DNA of 64,000 bases from Bacteroidales bacterium (GCA_017539645.1 JAFYCM010000041.1:1-64000); one strand, 5' to 3'; positions 51,119-60,235 are shown, numbered from the stretch's first letter. Notes: generated by a model not told the origin, from the sequence alone. A program made the numbers and translations.

Positions 51119-53071
51119 CTATTTATATGTAAGTTTTATCGATGCAGCAAACGAGCGACCGGGCATCGGAAAATTTTTCACCACCTCATAATTCTCGTCG
51201 GCAATATTTCGACACGTTAGCGAGAAAATGTAGTCAACCACCTTGCATTTATTTGTATATGAAAGGCTTACACTCTGATCCATGAAGCCTTCGAGCCTAT
51301 TTTCAGAACTATTTTGGTTGAGCACATAGCGTTTACCTTGGCGTTGCAATGTGTAAGACGCAGAAAACCAACGCATTGAGGCAACTGCCATACCTCCGTA
51401 CGCAATGCGTGGTATATATGCAACTTGATGTCCGTAAGTATCAGATTGTTTGTCTGTTACGTCCACTGAATGTTGGTACGAGCTATTTGCCGTGATGCGC
51501 AAATTTATGTCGTCCGTGAAGCGATATTTGGCATCGAGATGGAGGTCTAAGCCATCAATTTTCACCTTGCCAACGTTCATCATCGACCAAACGAAGATAT
51601 TTTTCGTAGGTATGGCCACTATTTTATCCGTAATCTCATTGTGGTAATAATCGGCAGAAAATGAAGCCATTACGCGCTCGTTGCCATGCTCGATTTTTGT
51701 CCCCAAAGCAAACTGCGAAGCCTTCTCCGATGCGAGATTTCTGTTACCTATGCTATTGTAATAGAGGTCGTTGAACGATGGCAGACGCTCCGATTTTTTG
51801 TAATCCGCATGCAAATTCAACCATCGAGCAGGCGTGTAAGCAACCGAAGCCGCGTGACCCAATTTGTTGCGCGTTGCAGCGCCTTTGTCGTGGTATGCCA
51901 TTTCGGTTAGTGAGACGGTAGCCAACAGGTTGTTATATACATATTTAGCACGAATTGCGGCCGTTACGTGATTGCGCATTGGCGAGCCTGCCACTTGCTC
52001 CGAATTCAGTTTGCTGTTCGACAAATCCGCAGCTGCACTGATTATCAAGGAATTTACTGGCGAAAACATTGCTGAAAATCCCGCAAAGGTTTCATTCTGA
52101 GTGTATTTAGCCTCAGCGAGTGCCGAACCCAAAGCGTCGGGATTTTTGTAGCACTCCTGCGAGTAATTATATCGTGCAAAAGCTCTAAGCATAACAACGT
52201 TAAGTTGTTTGCCTACAGACGTTTGCGCAATAAAATTCCTATCAGCTAAGCGCTCATGCGAGATGAGATTGTAATAAGTAGTAGCACGCGGAAGGCCACG
52301 TTCAGCATCATAATAGTAGATTTTCGACTTCGTTTTTGCAGCGCCAACGTGCTCATAGTCAACTTGCAACCGAAGTTGACGCGAATCGCCGTTTTGTCGT
52401 TTGTGGCTCGTGCGTGAAGTGCCGTTAGTGAGTTCGAAATCGTAGTCGCCTTCGGTTTTGTCGAGCGATGCAGAGGCAAATACCGCATTATTACTATTAA
52501 TATGCTTATTTACAACAATATACGGTCTATAAGTACGAAACTGCCCTACTTCGCAAAATGCCGTTGCATAATCATCATTATTAATAATGTCGGCACTCTG
52601 AATATTCAACAGCGACGCCGCAGCCACACTACGCGCCGGAAGAAGCATCTCGTTACTATTTACAATGCTCAAATTCAGCTCTTTAGTAGTATTTATAGGG
52701 AAGATGCCCAAATCGAGAGTACCAGTTTGCGCGTTGGCTTGCGGAATGCCATCGATACTGATTTGCGTATGCTGAGAGCCAAAACTCCGCACACTGATGG
52801 TCTTCATACCGCCCATACCGCCATAATCCTTCACCGCAACTGAGGGCTGAAGCTTCAGCACATCACTGATATTCTGAAAGTTAGCCGTATGCATAAAAGC
52901 GCTATCCACAGAAATGCCAGCGTGCCTCCGTTGATGCGATTGTGCCACCTTAGTGACCTCATCAATATGCACAGTATCAACTGCTTGCGTCGTAAATAAT
53001 ATTATTGCCAATAGGGGCGTCACCTGTTGTTGTTCAATATTTCGGAGGCGAAACAAGCGACATGATGCCAA
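51119..53071 (-). CDS. BtuB-type TonB-dependent cobalamin receptor
   Basis: A 650-residue outer-membrane receptor. The plug domain is clear: NFQNISDVLKLQPSVAVKDY, TISVRSFGSQHTQISIDGIP and SAADIINNDDYAT-like QSADIINN. The barrel ends SFAASIKLTYK, in a position similar to other receptors. It lacks the SusC-type N-terminal domain, and size and the upstream riboswitch point to vitamin B12. The start is uncertain. TTG 53071 gives a basic n-region (MASCRLFRLRN) before the hydrophobic LLAIILF. GTG 53023 gives a shorter signal, and no good ATG is in frame. The first gene under the riboswitch. Confidence 0.88.
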   Translation of the reverse strand: MASCRLFRLRNIEQQQVTPLLAIILFTTQAVDTVHIDEVTKVAQSHQRRHAGISVDSAFMHTANFQNISDVLKLQPSVAVKDYGGMGGMKTISVRSFGSQHTQISIDGIPQANAQTGTLDLGIFPINTTKELNLSIVNSNEMLLPARSVAAASLLNIQSADIINNDDYATAFCEVGQFRTYRPYIVVNKHINSNNAVFASASLDKTEGDYDFELTNGTSRTSHKRQNGDSRQLRLQVDYEHVGAAKTKSKIYYYDAERGLPRATTYYNLISHERLADRNFIAQTSVGKQLNVVMLRAFARYNYSQECYKNPDALGSALAEAKYTQNETFAGFSAMFSPVNSLIISAAADLSNSKLNSEQVAGSPMRNHVTAAIRAKYVYNNLLATVSLTEMAYHDKGAATRNKLGHAASVAYTPARWLNLHADYKKSERLPSFNDLYYNSIGNRNLASEKASQFALGTKIEHGNERVMASFSADYYHNEITDKIVAIPTKNIFVWSMMNVGKVKIDGLDLHLDAKYRFTDDINLRITANSSYQHSVDVTDKQSDTYGHQVAYIPRIAYGGMAVASMRWFSASYTLQRQGKRYVLNQNSSENRLEGFMDQSVSLSYTNKCKVVDYIFSLTCRNIADENYEVVKNFPMPGRSFAASIKLTYK

Positions 53072-53138
53072 CCGAGTGCGGCACCATATACAGCGCTGTC
53101 TAACCCACGAGACACGTTGATTTTATTATTCAGAAAAT

Positions 53139-53299
53139 GATTGGCAAGTATTCTGACTTAGCTCATCGGGCGCGCCTTCTCATCGCTCGGCGACAATGGC
53201 TCTCTTGCGCTCGACTTTAGAACTTACACAGCAGCGGGACTGTTCGCGATTTGCACACGATTCCTTTTTGATTGTTGGCTATGCGCCTCCAAACCAATC
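53139..53299 (-). promoter_or_regulatory. Cobalamin riboswitch upstream of the BtuB-type gene
   Basis: Read on the - strand, GATTGG (53299-53294) and CCAATC (53144-53139) can form the closing stem. Inside are AAAAAGGAATCGTGTGCAAA then TCGCG, matching the conserved core GGGAA-CCGGUG-AA-CCG, AGTCCCGCTGCTGTGTAAG matching the CCCGCAACUGU box, GAGCCATTG matching the GCCACUG element, and GTCAGAATACTTGCC (53157-53143) as the B12 box. Binding of adenosyl- or methyl-cobalamin would be expected to reduce expression of the receptor. The region between it and the gene is 67 bases. Confidence 0.93.
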
Positions 53300-53304
53300 G
53301 GGGG

Positions 53305-53312
53305 CAAAAGTA
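53305..53312 (-). promoter_or_regulatory. Promoter -7 box for the B12 locus
   Basis: On the - strand TACTTTTG matches TAnnTTTG and is followed by CCCCC. Transcription would begin a few bases later, right at the first stem of the riboswitch, which fits well. Confidence 0.7.
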
Positions 53313-53522
53313 GGTCGGCTAAACGGAAATACATAATTAAGAGCGCATATAACTCAGTTTTGAAACAAATTACGCGCTTTACGTAAGGCGAGAGTCCATA
53401 AATAATTTGCCATTTGATGTTTTGAAACACTTTTTTACTATTTTTATCAGAAATATAACAAACTAACATCGTCCATCAAACGACGGTACTTGTCAAACAT
53501 TCATTTATAAACAAAAAACACA

Positions 53523-55757
53523 ATGTCGTCATTATTCATTCTTGTACCGATAAGTTCGGTAGTGGCATTATTCTTCGCCTGGCTGTTTTACCGCGGCATG
53601 ATGAAGAATAGCGAAGGAACACCGCGAATGGCCGAGATTGCCAGCTATGTGCGTTCGGGCGCTATGGCATATCTACGCCGCCAGTACGGTGTGGTATTGA
53701 AAGTATTCTTAGTATTGGTAGTAATATTGGCTATCTTGGCCTACTTGGGCGTACAAAACCCGTTTGTTCCAGTTGCCTTCCTGACTGGTGGCTTCTTCTC
53801 GGGCTTGTGCGGCTACCTTGGCATGAAGACCGCCACCAACGCATCTTCGCGTACAGCAAACGGAGCTACCAAATCGCTCAACTCAGGTTTGAAAATCGCG
53901 TTCCGAAGTGGTGCTGTGATGGGTTTAGTAGTAGTTGGTTTCGGTTTGCTCGACATCGCTCTTTGGTTCCTGATACTCAACAATGTAGTATTTACACCAG
54001 AGCACATGGCAAATGGTCTCTCATGGTTGGGCCTCGACTTCGTTAGCCCAGGAACCACTCAGCATCAGAAGATGATTGAAATCACCGCTACGATGCTTAC
54101 GTTCGGTATGGGCGCATCTACACAAGCACTCTTTGCTCGTTTGGGCGGTGGCATATTCACCAAAGCAGCCGATGTAGGTGCCGACCTCGTAGGTAAAGTC
54201 GAAGCTGGCATTCCAGAAGATGACCCACGCAACCCTGCTACTATTGCCGATAATGTTGGCGACAACGTAGGCGACGTAGCTGGTATGGGTGCCGACCTCT
54301 ACGAATCGTACTGCGGCTCTATTCTCTCAACAGCAGCTCTTGGCGCAGCTATTCCTCTCGTTGCCGAAGATGTTCAGATGGGCTACGTGATGGCGCCTAT
54401 GGTTGTAGCAGCCATTGGCACTCTGCTCTCTATCGTTGGCGTGTTTGCCGTACGTACCAAAGAGGGCGCAACGCAAAAGAATCTTCTCAACGCTTTGCTA
54501 CTCGGCACTGGCGGCAGTTCATTACTCATACTTATAGCTATAGCCATAATGGCAGCAACGGGTTGGATCTCTTGGGGCATCTTCGGCGCTGTGGTAGCAG
54601 GTTTGGCTGCCGGCGTAATTATTGGTCAAGGCACAGAGTTCTTCACCTCCGACGAATATAAACCCACTAAAGGCATAGCTCAGCAAACCGAACAAGGCAC
54701 TGCAACAACCATCATCGAGGGTATGGCCGTAGGCATGCAATCTACTTGGTTGCCCGTTATAGTTATAGCATTGGCAATCATCGCATCGTTTGGCCTCGCC
54801 GGCGGTTTCGATAGTTTCGCAATGGGCGTTTATGGCATTGGTTTCGCGGCTGTGGGCATGCTCTCTACACTTGGCGTAACCTTGGCAACCGACGCCTTTG
54901 GCCCTATTGCCGACAATGCCGGTGGTAATGCAGAAATGTCTGGCCTCCCAGCAGAAGTTCGTGAACGCACCGATGCTCTCGACAGCCTTGGCAACACAAC
55001 GGCTGCCACGGGTAAAGGCTTCGCAATTGGTTCGGCTGCTCTTACAGCTATGGCACTTCTCTCGGCATATATTGAGGAGATACGTATGTGGATTGGCAAG
55101 ACGCCAGATAAGTTGGCAGATTTCATAGAGAAGACCAACGCAACGGATATTCACACCGCATCGATAAAAGATTTCGTTGACTACTTCGACCTTTCGATGT
55201 TCAATCCGCTTTTGCTTGGCGGTTTGTTTATCGGTGCAATGATGGCGTTCCTATTTAGCGCTATGAGTATGAAGGCAGTAGGTCGTGCAGCAGGTAAGAT
55301 GGTTGAAGAAGTTCGCCGCCAATTCCGCGAAATTCCAGGCATCTTGGACGGCTCGGGCAAGCCAGAATATGCGCGCTGCGTGGAGATTTCTACCAAAGGC
55401 GCTCAGCAAGAGATGGTTCTCCCGTCGCTCCTCGCCATTGTAGTTCCTATTGCTGTAGGCTTAACTATGGGCGTGGCTGGCGTTATAGGTTTGCTTGGCG
55501 GTGGCTTGACCGCAGGCTTCACCTTGGCTATCATGCTCAACAATGCTGGTGGTGCTTGGGATAATGCGAAGAAATATATCGAGAAAGGCAACCACGGCGG
55601 CAAGGGCTCCGACTGCCACAAAGCTGCCGTTGTAGGCGACACCGTTGGCGATCCATTCAAAGATACAAGCGGCCCATCGCTCAACATACTTATCAAACTG
55701 ATGTCGATGGTATCGGTAGTTATGGCCGGACTGACGCTTGTTTATAGTCTTTTGTAG
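53523..55757 (+). CDS. hppA: Membrane-bound ion-pumping pyrophosphatase
   Basis: A 744-residue integral membrane enzyme (about 16 helices) that couples pyrophosphate hydrolysis to pumping of H+ or Na+ across the cytoplasmic membrane. The pyrophosphate-binding signature ADVGADLVGKVEAGIPEDDP with NPATIADNVGDNVGDVAGMG lies at about residues 217-260. GNTTAATG at 490-497 has Ala and Gly at the two positions that are Lys and Thr in K+-independent enzymes, so K+-dependence is expected. GDTVGDPFKDTSGPSLN near the end is also conserved. Na+ versus H+ specificity was not determined. Single-gene transcript with a terminator behind it. Confidence 0.96.
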   Translation: MSSLFILVPISSVVALFFAWLFYRGMMKNSEGTPRMAEIASYVRSGAMAYLRRQYGVVLKVFLVLVVILAILAYLGVQNPFVPVAFLTGGFFSGLCGYLGMKTATNASSRTANGATKSLNSGLKIAFRSGAVMGLVVVGFGLLDIALWFLILNNVVFTPEHMANGLSWLGLDFVSPGTTQHQKMIEITATMLTFGMGASTQALFARLGGGIFTKAADVGADLVGKVEAGIPEDDPRNPATIADNVGDNVGDVAGMGADLYESYCGSILSTAALGAAIPLVAEDVQMGYVMAPMVVAAIGTLLSIVGVFAVRTKEGATQKNLLNALLLGTGGSSLLILIAIAIMAATGWISWGIFGAVVAGLAAGVIIGQGTEFFTSDEYKPTKGIAQQTEQGTATTIIEGMAVGMQSTWLPVIVIALAIIASFGLAGGFDSFAMGVYGIGFAAVGMLSTLGVTLATDAFGPIADNAGGNAEMSGLPAEVRERTDALDSLGNTTAATGKGFAIGSAALTAMALLSAYIEEIRMWIGKTPDKLADFIEKTNATDIHTASIKDFVDYFDLSMFNPLLLGGLFIGAMMAFLFSAMSMKAVGRAAGKMVEEVRRQFREIPGILDGSGKPEYARCVEISTKGAQQEMVLPSLLAIVVPIAVGLTMGVAGVIGLLGGGLTAGFTLAIMLNNAGGAWDNAKKYIEKGNHGGKGSDCHKAAVVGDTVGDPFKDTSGPSLNILIKLMSMVSVVMAGLTLVYSLL

Positions 55758-55780
55758 TTTTTTTGTTGAAACTTGATGGA

Positions 55781-55811
55781 GGCCGTCGCATGTAGATAAC
55801 GTGCGGCGGTC
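55781..55811. terminator. Bidirectional terminator after hppA
   Basis: GGCCGTCGCA (55781-55790) pairs with TGCGGCGGTC (55802-55811) with wobbles, followed by TTTGTTT. The converging gene ends at 55817. Confidence 0.7.
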
Positions 55812-55816
55812 TTTGT

Positions 55817-56506
55817 TTATTTGAGGTCCTCTATATCCAAAGAATACAAAATTTTCTGCGCATCATCTGCGTTCATATTTCTCAGATATTCAACGACTTC
55901 TGCAATTATTTTTGGTGCAATATTATCTGCATATAGTCTATTTATGAGCAGTGCTACGCTGCGAACTTCGCTGATGGAGAACTCGTTACGTTGCATTATG
56001 CTACTACAAACCACTTGGGCAGCATCGAGTGCTGGACGCGAATGCTGAAGAGCACGAGCAACGCTATGCGTAGCTATGGTAAAGTCGAAACGGTTGCCGC
56101 GCTCTATGAGCGCTTGGCTGAACTCACGCAAGTCTGCCGTTTTGTAGAAAAGCAGAAACGACGCCAACTCTGCCATATCGGCCGTAGCCACATCAGCCGA
56201 CCAACGAAGCATCTTTTCGACTGTTGCTTCTGCATCGGGCAATTGTATGCACGCCACAAGCATCGCCTCGCGAATATTGGTCGACCATAGTTGTTCGCAT
56301 TCGCTCGCCGAGAAAAGAATCTCGTGCGCAATCTCTTTCAAATGCAGCAAACTTACGCCGTAGTTTATCTTATAAACCGAGTTTAGGCGCTTCATTTGGT
56401 TCGATGCTTCGCCATTCATGCGGCTATGAAAGAGAAATTTCAAATCGCGGAGCTTTGCGTCGTAATCGTAATTGTCAGTATTTGAGCTGTTTATATTAAG
56501 ATTCAC
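55817..56506 (-). CDS. AlkD-like HEAT-repeat protein (DNA alkylation repair family?)
   Basis: A 229-residue all-helical protein. FHSRMNGEASNQMKRLNSVY then KINYGVSLLHLKEIAHEI resembles the N-terminus of a Bacteroidales family usually annotated as DNA alkylation repair protein, and the remainder is HEAT-like helical pairs. The conserved tryptophan and catalytic Asp that define active AlkD glycosylases are not evident to me, so enzymatic activity is doubtful. The start was set at GTG 56506 (MNLNINSSN); the frame is open 11 codons more to a TTG, and no ATG occurs before residue 31. It is divergent from tRNA-His. Confidence 0.6.
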   Translation of the reverse strand: MNLNINSSNTDNYDYDAKLRDLKFLFHSRMNGEASNQMKRLNSVYKINYGVSLLHLKEIAHEILFSASECEQLWSTNIREAMLVACIQLPDAEATVEKMLRWSADVATADMAELASFLLFYKTADLREFSQALIERGNRFDFTIATHSVARALQHSRPALDAAQVVCSSIMQRNEFSISEVRSVALLINRLYADNIAPKIIAEVVEYLRNMNADDAQKILYSLDIEDLK

Positions 56507-56558
56507 AGAAATTATATTTTTTTTGTTTCGAGTGTGCAATATTACGATAAAATCGCTT

Positions 56559-56566
56559 TATCTTTG
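56559..56566 (+). promoter_or_regulatory. Promoter -7 box of tRNA-His
   Basis: TATCTTTG followed by CGACC matches TAnnTTTG and ends 18 bases before the tRNA. No clear -33 TTG was found. Confidence 0.55.
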
Positions 56567-56584
56567 CGACCGCAAAACCAAGAT

Positions 56585-56662
56585 GGTGGATGTAGCTCAG
56601 CTGGTTAGAGTACCGGATTGTGGTTCCGAGGGTCGAGGGTTCGAATCCCTTCTTCCACCCCA
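56585..56662 (+). tRNA. tRNA-His (anticodon GTG)
   Basis: A complete tRNA with the extra 5' G (G-1) diagnostic of histidine tRNA opposite C73 and an encoded CCA end. D-arm AGCTCAGCTGGTTAGAGTA, anticodon loop TTGTGGT with GTG, and T-arm GGGTTCGAATCCC are all present. There is one U-U mismatch in the acceptor stem and one mismatch at the base of the anticodon stem. Confidence 0.93.
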
Positions 56663-56669
56663 AGTTTTC

Positions 56670-56706
56670 AAAGCAGATATTTCAATTGAAATGTCTGCTT
56701 TTTTAT
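56670..56706 (+). terminator. Terminator after tRNA-His
   Basis: AAGCAGATATTTCAA (56671-56685) is followed by its near-perfect reverse complement TTGAAATGTCTGCTT (56686-56700) and a T-run. The long dyad lies eight bases after the CCA. Confidence 0.85.
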
Positions 56707-56828
56707 TTATATACGTACATATACACTATGAGATTCTTCGCCACGCTCAGAAACAACGAAACTTTGCGAAGCCACAACACGCAGCCTCGTAATTAGGAAT
56801 TCATAATTATAGAAGAAAATCTAAGCCA

Positions 56829-58070
56829 CTAAAATGGCTTCAGCAAGCCACGACGCTTGAATTCGAACGCAAGCACCGAAATATCATCGAAAGCCAAGCC
56901 ATTGGCAGAATATGTATTGGCAATCTCCTCAATGCGGTTGATGACCTGCACTATGTTGGTCGATTTACGCATAATATCCTTCAAATCTTGCGTGGCGTCC
57001 TCTATGCGGCAGCCGTTATCAACCTCCACAAGGCCGTCGGTGTAGGCAAGAAAACGCGTGCGCGTGCCAATATTTATATGTCCAACATCTATTTGCGGAA
57101 GATTTTCGAGCATACCTATACCTATGCAGCCTCGCTCGAGCAGCACCATAGAGTCGTTCATCGGGTTGTAGACGATGGGCGGCAAATGTCCAGCATTAAT
57201 ATAGCTTATGCAACCCGTCAGCTTGTCGTAGCGACCGAGGAAGAGCGTAAGGAATTTATCCTCGGAGGTTATTTTACATACGCGGCGGTTGAGCTCGTTG
57301 AGCAGCACGCGTAGGTCGATTGTAGAAGTGAAAAGTGAGCGCACTATTGCTTGAAAGTTGCTCATAAGTAGCGCTGCGCTGATACCCTTGCCCGACACAT
57401 CGGCTATACAAAAACCGATGCGTGTGCGCGACAGTTGAATGACGTCGTAGTAGTCGCCCCCCACACCAAGGTGCGGCTTGTAGAGCGTACGTACGCGTAA
57501 ATATTTTGAATGTGGCAAGTCGTCGTGACCAGGAACAAGACCTTTCTGGATAGAAGCAGCCACCTCGAGCTCGCGGCGAAGCGTCTCTTGCTGTATGAGT
57601 TGCTGCTGCAGCTTCTTGTTCTCTATAAATACTATTATGAGATTGGCAAGAATCTGCACAAACTTGAGGTTGCGCAACGTAGGACTAACGCCATCGCCAA
57701 GCTCGCTATCGCCTATAAGCACGTATGAGATGATATGGAACTTGTGATAAAGCGGAATCACCGCGTCGATGCCATGCAGAGCCTCGTTTTCGCCATTGGT
57801 AATCTCTATTTGGCTGATATGCGAAAGGTCACGCTGAACGTTGATGGCAGCGAGTTGCTCTTCGCTGATATTGCTCGCGAGGAGGTTAACCCACTTGCCA
57901 TAGTTAAGCGTGTAGACGAGAATCTTGCCAATTCCAAGCTCTTCTTGGAGAAGATTCTTGAACGTATTCATAAGATCGTCGATGGAGTGGTCTTCATTGA
58001 CGATCTGCGCTACATCGAGTAGCAAATTAAGACGCTCTTTATAGAGACGAACGTTCGATTTTCTCTCCAT
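56829..58070 (-). CDS. GAF-SpoIIE (PP2C-like) serine phosphatase
   Basis: A 413-residue cytoplasmic signalling protein. Residues about 20-165 form a GAF sensor domain. A coiled linker (QQQLIQQETLRRELEVAASIQ) leads to the SpoIIE/RsbU phosphatase domain (about 195-410) with the metal-binding motifs GVGGDYYDVI, GFCIADVSGKGISAALLMSN, YINAGHLPPI and LAYTDGLVE and DDISVLAFEF. Such phosphatases usually act on STAS-domain anti-anti-sigma factors in partner-switching pathways. No STAS or RsbW gene is nearby, so the partner is unknown. It lies 19 bases after pheS and is probably co-transcribed. Confidence 0.92.
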   Translation of the reverse strand: MERKSNVRLYKERLNLLLDVAQIVNEDHSIDDLMNTFKNLLQEELGIGKILVYTLNYGKWVNLLASNISEEQLAAINVQRDLSHISQIEITNGENEALHGIDAVIPLYHKFHIISYVLIGDSELGDGVSPTLRNLKFVQILANLIIVFIENKKLQQQLIQQETLRRELEVAASIQKGLVPGHDDLPHSKYLRVRTLYKPHLGVGGDYYDVIQLSRTRIGFCIADVSGKGISAALLMSNFQAIVRSLFTSTIDLRVLLNELNRRVCKITSEDKFLTLFLGRYDKLTGCISYINAGHLPPIVYNPMNDSMVLLERGCIGIGMLENLPQIDVGHINIGTRTRFLAYTDGLVEVDNGCRIEDATQDLKDIMRKSTNIVQVINRIEEIANTYSANGLAFDDISVLAFEFKRRGLLKPF

Positions 58071-58089
58071 AAGAAGTGTGTTTTTTTAT

Positions 58090-59112
58090 TTACAATGCAG
58101 ATTGGAACTGCTTCAAGAATCGCACATCGTTTTCGAAGAACAGACGAATATCTTTCACCTGATAGCGCAACATGGCAATACGCTCAACGCCCATGCCGAA
58201 TGCGAAACCGCTATATTTCTTACTATCGATGTGGTTAGCTTCGAGCACAGCCGGATCGACCATGCCGCAACCGAGAATCTCCAACCAACCAGTGCCTTTA
58301 CATACGGAGCAGCCTTTGCCGCCACAGAGCGAGCAGCTAACGTCCATTTCGGCAGATGGTTCGGTGAATGGGAAGTATGATGGGCGGAGGCGAATCTGCG
58401 ACTGCTGACCGAACATCTCTTTGGCGAAGTAGAGAAGCGTTTGCTTCAGGTCGGCAAATGAGACGTTTTCAGCCACGTAGAGACCTTCAACCTGATGGAA
58501 TATGCAGTGAGCACGCGACGAAATGGCTTCGTTGCGGAACACACGACCTGGGAAAATGGCGCGAATTGGCGGTTGCTGATGCTCCATCACTCTCACTTGC
58601 ACGCTCGACGTGTGGGTGCGCAAGAGAATGTCGGGGTTGGTGTTGATGAAGAAGGTGTCTTGCATATCGCGTGCTGGGTGCTCAAGCGGGAAGTTGAGCG
58701 CAGTGAAGACATGCCAGTCATCTTCTACTTCGGGCCCTTCGGCTACGGTGAAGCCAAGGCGTGAGAAAATATCTATAATATCGTTTTTGACAATAGAGAT
58801 AGGGTGGCGACCGCCAATCTCGTGCGCCGTTCCTTCACGCGACACATCGAGGCGTTCGGCTTGTGCAGCTTCGGCAGCGTGCTTTTCTTTGAGAGCGTTA
58901 ATCTTGTTCTGCGCCGAAACTTTCAACTCGTTGAGTTTCTGGCCCACTTCGCGCTTCATCTCGGGCGCTACAGTGCGAAAATCATCGAAAAGAGCGGTAA
59001 TCTCGCCCTTCTTGCTAAGGTATTTTACACGCAAATTTTCAACCTCCTCAGAGGTCTTTGCGTCGAGGTTGTTTATTTCGTCTAAGAGTGAAGAAATTTT
59101 ATCTAAGATCAT
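58090..59112 (-). CDS. pheS: Phenylalanyl-tRNA synthetase alpha subunit
   Basis: The catalytic subunit of the class II PheRS (alpha2beta2), which charges tRNA-Phe. An N-terminal coiled coil (residues 1-85) precedes the catalytic domain with GGRHPISIVKNDIIDIFSRL, GFTVAEGPEVEDDWHVFTAL, FRNEAISSRAHCIFHQVEGL (motif 2) and GFAFGMGVERIAMLRYQVKD (motif 3). CSLCGGKGCSVCKGTG is an inserted four-cysteine, probably zinc-binding, segment usual in this family. The 340-residue length is normal. PheT is not adjacent. The promoter at 59136-59164 is clear. Confidence 0.96.
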   Translation of the reverse strand: MILDKISSLLDEINNLDAKTSEEVENLRVKYLSKKGEITALFDDFRTVAPEMKREVGQKLNELKVSAQNKINALKEKHAAEAAQAERLDVSREGTAHEIGGRHPISIVKNDIIDIFSRLGFTVAEGPEVEDDWHVFTALNFPLEHPARDMQDTFFINTNPDILLRTHTSSVQVRVMEHQQPPIRAIFPGRVFRNEAISSRAHCIFHQVEGLYVAENVSFADLKQTLLYFAKEMFGQQSQIRLRPSYFPFTEPSAEMDVSCSLCGGKGCSVCKGTGWLEILGCGMVDPAVLEANHIDSKKYSGFAFGMGVERIAMLRYQVKDIRLFFENDVRFLKQFQSAL

Positions 59113-59135
59113 CGTTATGTAAAATTTTCGAACTA

Positions 59136-59164
59136 CAAAGTTATTATTTACAGAGGTTTCTCAA
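59136..59164 (-). promoter_or_regulatory. pheS promoter
   Basis: On the - strand TTG (59164-59162), an 18-base spacer, then TAACTTTG (59143-59136), matching the Bacteroidetes consensus. The pheS ATG follows 23 bases later. Confidence 0.7.
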
Positions 59165-59404
59165 GTGAAACACGATTTTTTCTTTTGCAGATAATGAGCA
59201 TTTCTTGTGAATTGGAATTGGAACCTTCGCAATAGTTCTCGCACAGATTATACGTGACAACGCAGATTTGCACAGATTTATAGTTCGGCGTTGGTCTGTC
59301 TACGTCGAATGTAAATACAATACACGCATTGTTTTTTTGCTTTATTTAGTAAATATTTGTTAGCAAATTTTATATTATATATAATCTAAAAATAAAAATA
59401 ATAT

Positions 59405-60172
59405 ATGAACAAGAAGAATTACAAAGTCCTTTGTGAAGAGATACTCAACACATGGAAAGATGATGAAAATGCTTTTAGGGAATTCAATGCAATGAATTTT
59501 CAAACTGAATTTATGCCAGAACCATATTATTCAGTACCAGTTGCTAATGAGCCGCGCAATGGAGCAAAAACTCTTTATGTACTAAATAATAATCCTGGTG
59601 GAGGAATGGAGTTTCAGAAAAGAGAAGAGATTCACAAACTTTATAAAAACGATAGCTACGCTGCTATTTCTGAGAAACTTTATAAAGAACATTATGAAAA
59701 ACTAGCTGGAGCGCCTGGCGGTCGTTTGAATAGAATGCGACAATTTGCTGATAAATGTGGATTTGACAGAATTGAAGATATAGAATCGTTCTTTTTGCAT
59801 AGCAAAGACCTCAATAAAAATAGTTTCTTGAGTAAAGCGAAAGATAGTGTTGTAGTAAAAGAATATACCCAAGCATTAACAGACTATTTGAAAGATAAGC
59901 CTGTTCTCTCTGTAAATGCCATTTCGTCTAATGAATCTATTAGCAAGCAACTTGTTCAGAACTCTCCATGGTTAAGTCGTATCGCAGAAATTATTAGTCT
60001 CGATATTCAAAAGGCGAAAATGTTTGAGTTAACCACAAAAGACAAAAAAGTAACTTCTGCTGCTATAATTGCTGACAAAAAGGTTATGATATTCAAAATG
60101 GGCAGTAATAATATTCCTAATATACCAGAAAACATAACAGAAGAATTAATAGCAATTATGCAGAAAGCATAA
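59405..60172 (+). CDS. Unrecognised A+T-rich protein
   Basis: A 255-residue soluble protein starting MNKKNYKVLCEEILNTWKDD, without signal peptide or membrane segment. It is mixed alpha/beta, with AKTLYVLNNNPGGGMEFQKR at residues 53-72; the hydrophobic strand followed by NNNPGGG looks like a nucleotide- or phosphate-binding loop and distantly recalls the GLNPG motif of the uracil-DNA-glycosylase superfamily. I cannot assign it. The gene is much richer in A+T than the neighbouring pheS and znu genes, and its leader is nearly all A/T, suggesting recent acquisition. It has its own terminator. Confidence 0.65.
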   Translation: MNKKNYKVLCEEILNTWKDDENAFREFNAMNFQTEFMPEPYYSVPVANEPRNGAKTLYVLNNNPGGGMEFQKREEIHKLYKNDSYAAISEKLYKEHYEKLAGAPGGRLNRMRQFADKCGFDRIEDIESFFLHSKDLNKNSFLSKAKDSVVVKEYTQALTDYLKDKPVLSVNAISSNESISKQLVQNSPWLSRIAEIISLDIQKAKMFELTTKDKKVTSAAIIADKKVMIFKMGSNNIPNIPENITEELIAIMQKA

Positions 60173-60201
60173 ATACATTGTGCAATATAAATAACGAGCA
60201 A

Positions 60202-60234
60202 AAGACTACTCCCGCAAATGGGGTGGTCTTTTTT
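60202..60234. terminator. Terminator between converging genes
   Basis: AAGACTACTCC (60202-60212) pairs with GGGGTGGTCTT (60220-60230) with two wobbles, then TTTTT. It serves the + strand gene ending at 60172 and probably also the - strand operon ending at 60236. Confidence 0.75.
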
Positions 60235-60235
60235 G

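Noticed and set aside
56472..56792. A 106-codon open frame over tRNA-His
   Set aside because: It is occupied by the tRNA and its promoter and terminator, and the translation has no protein-like pattern.
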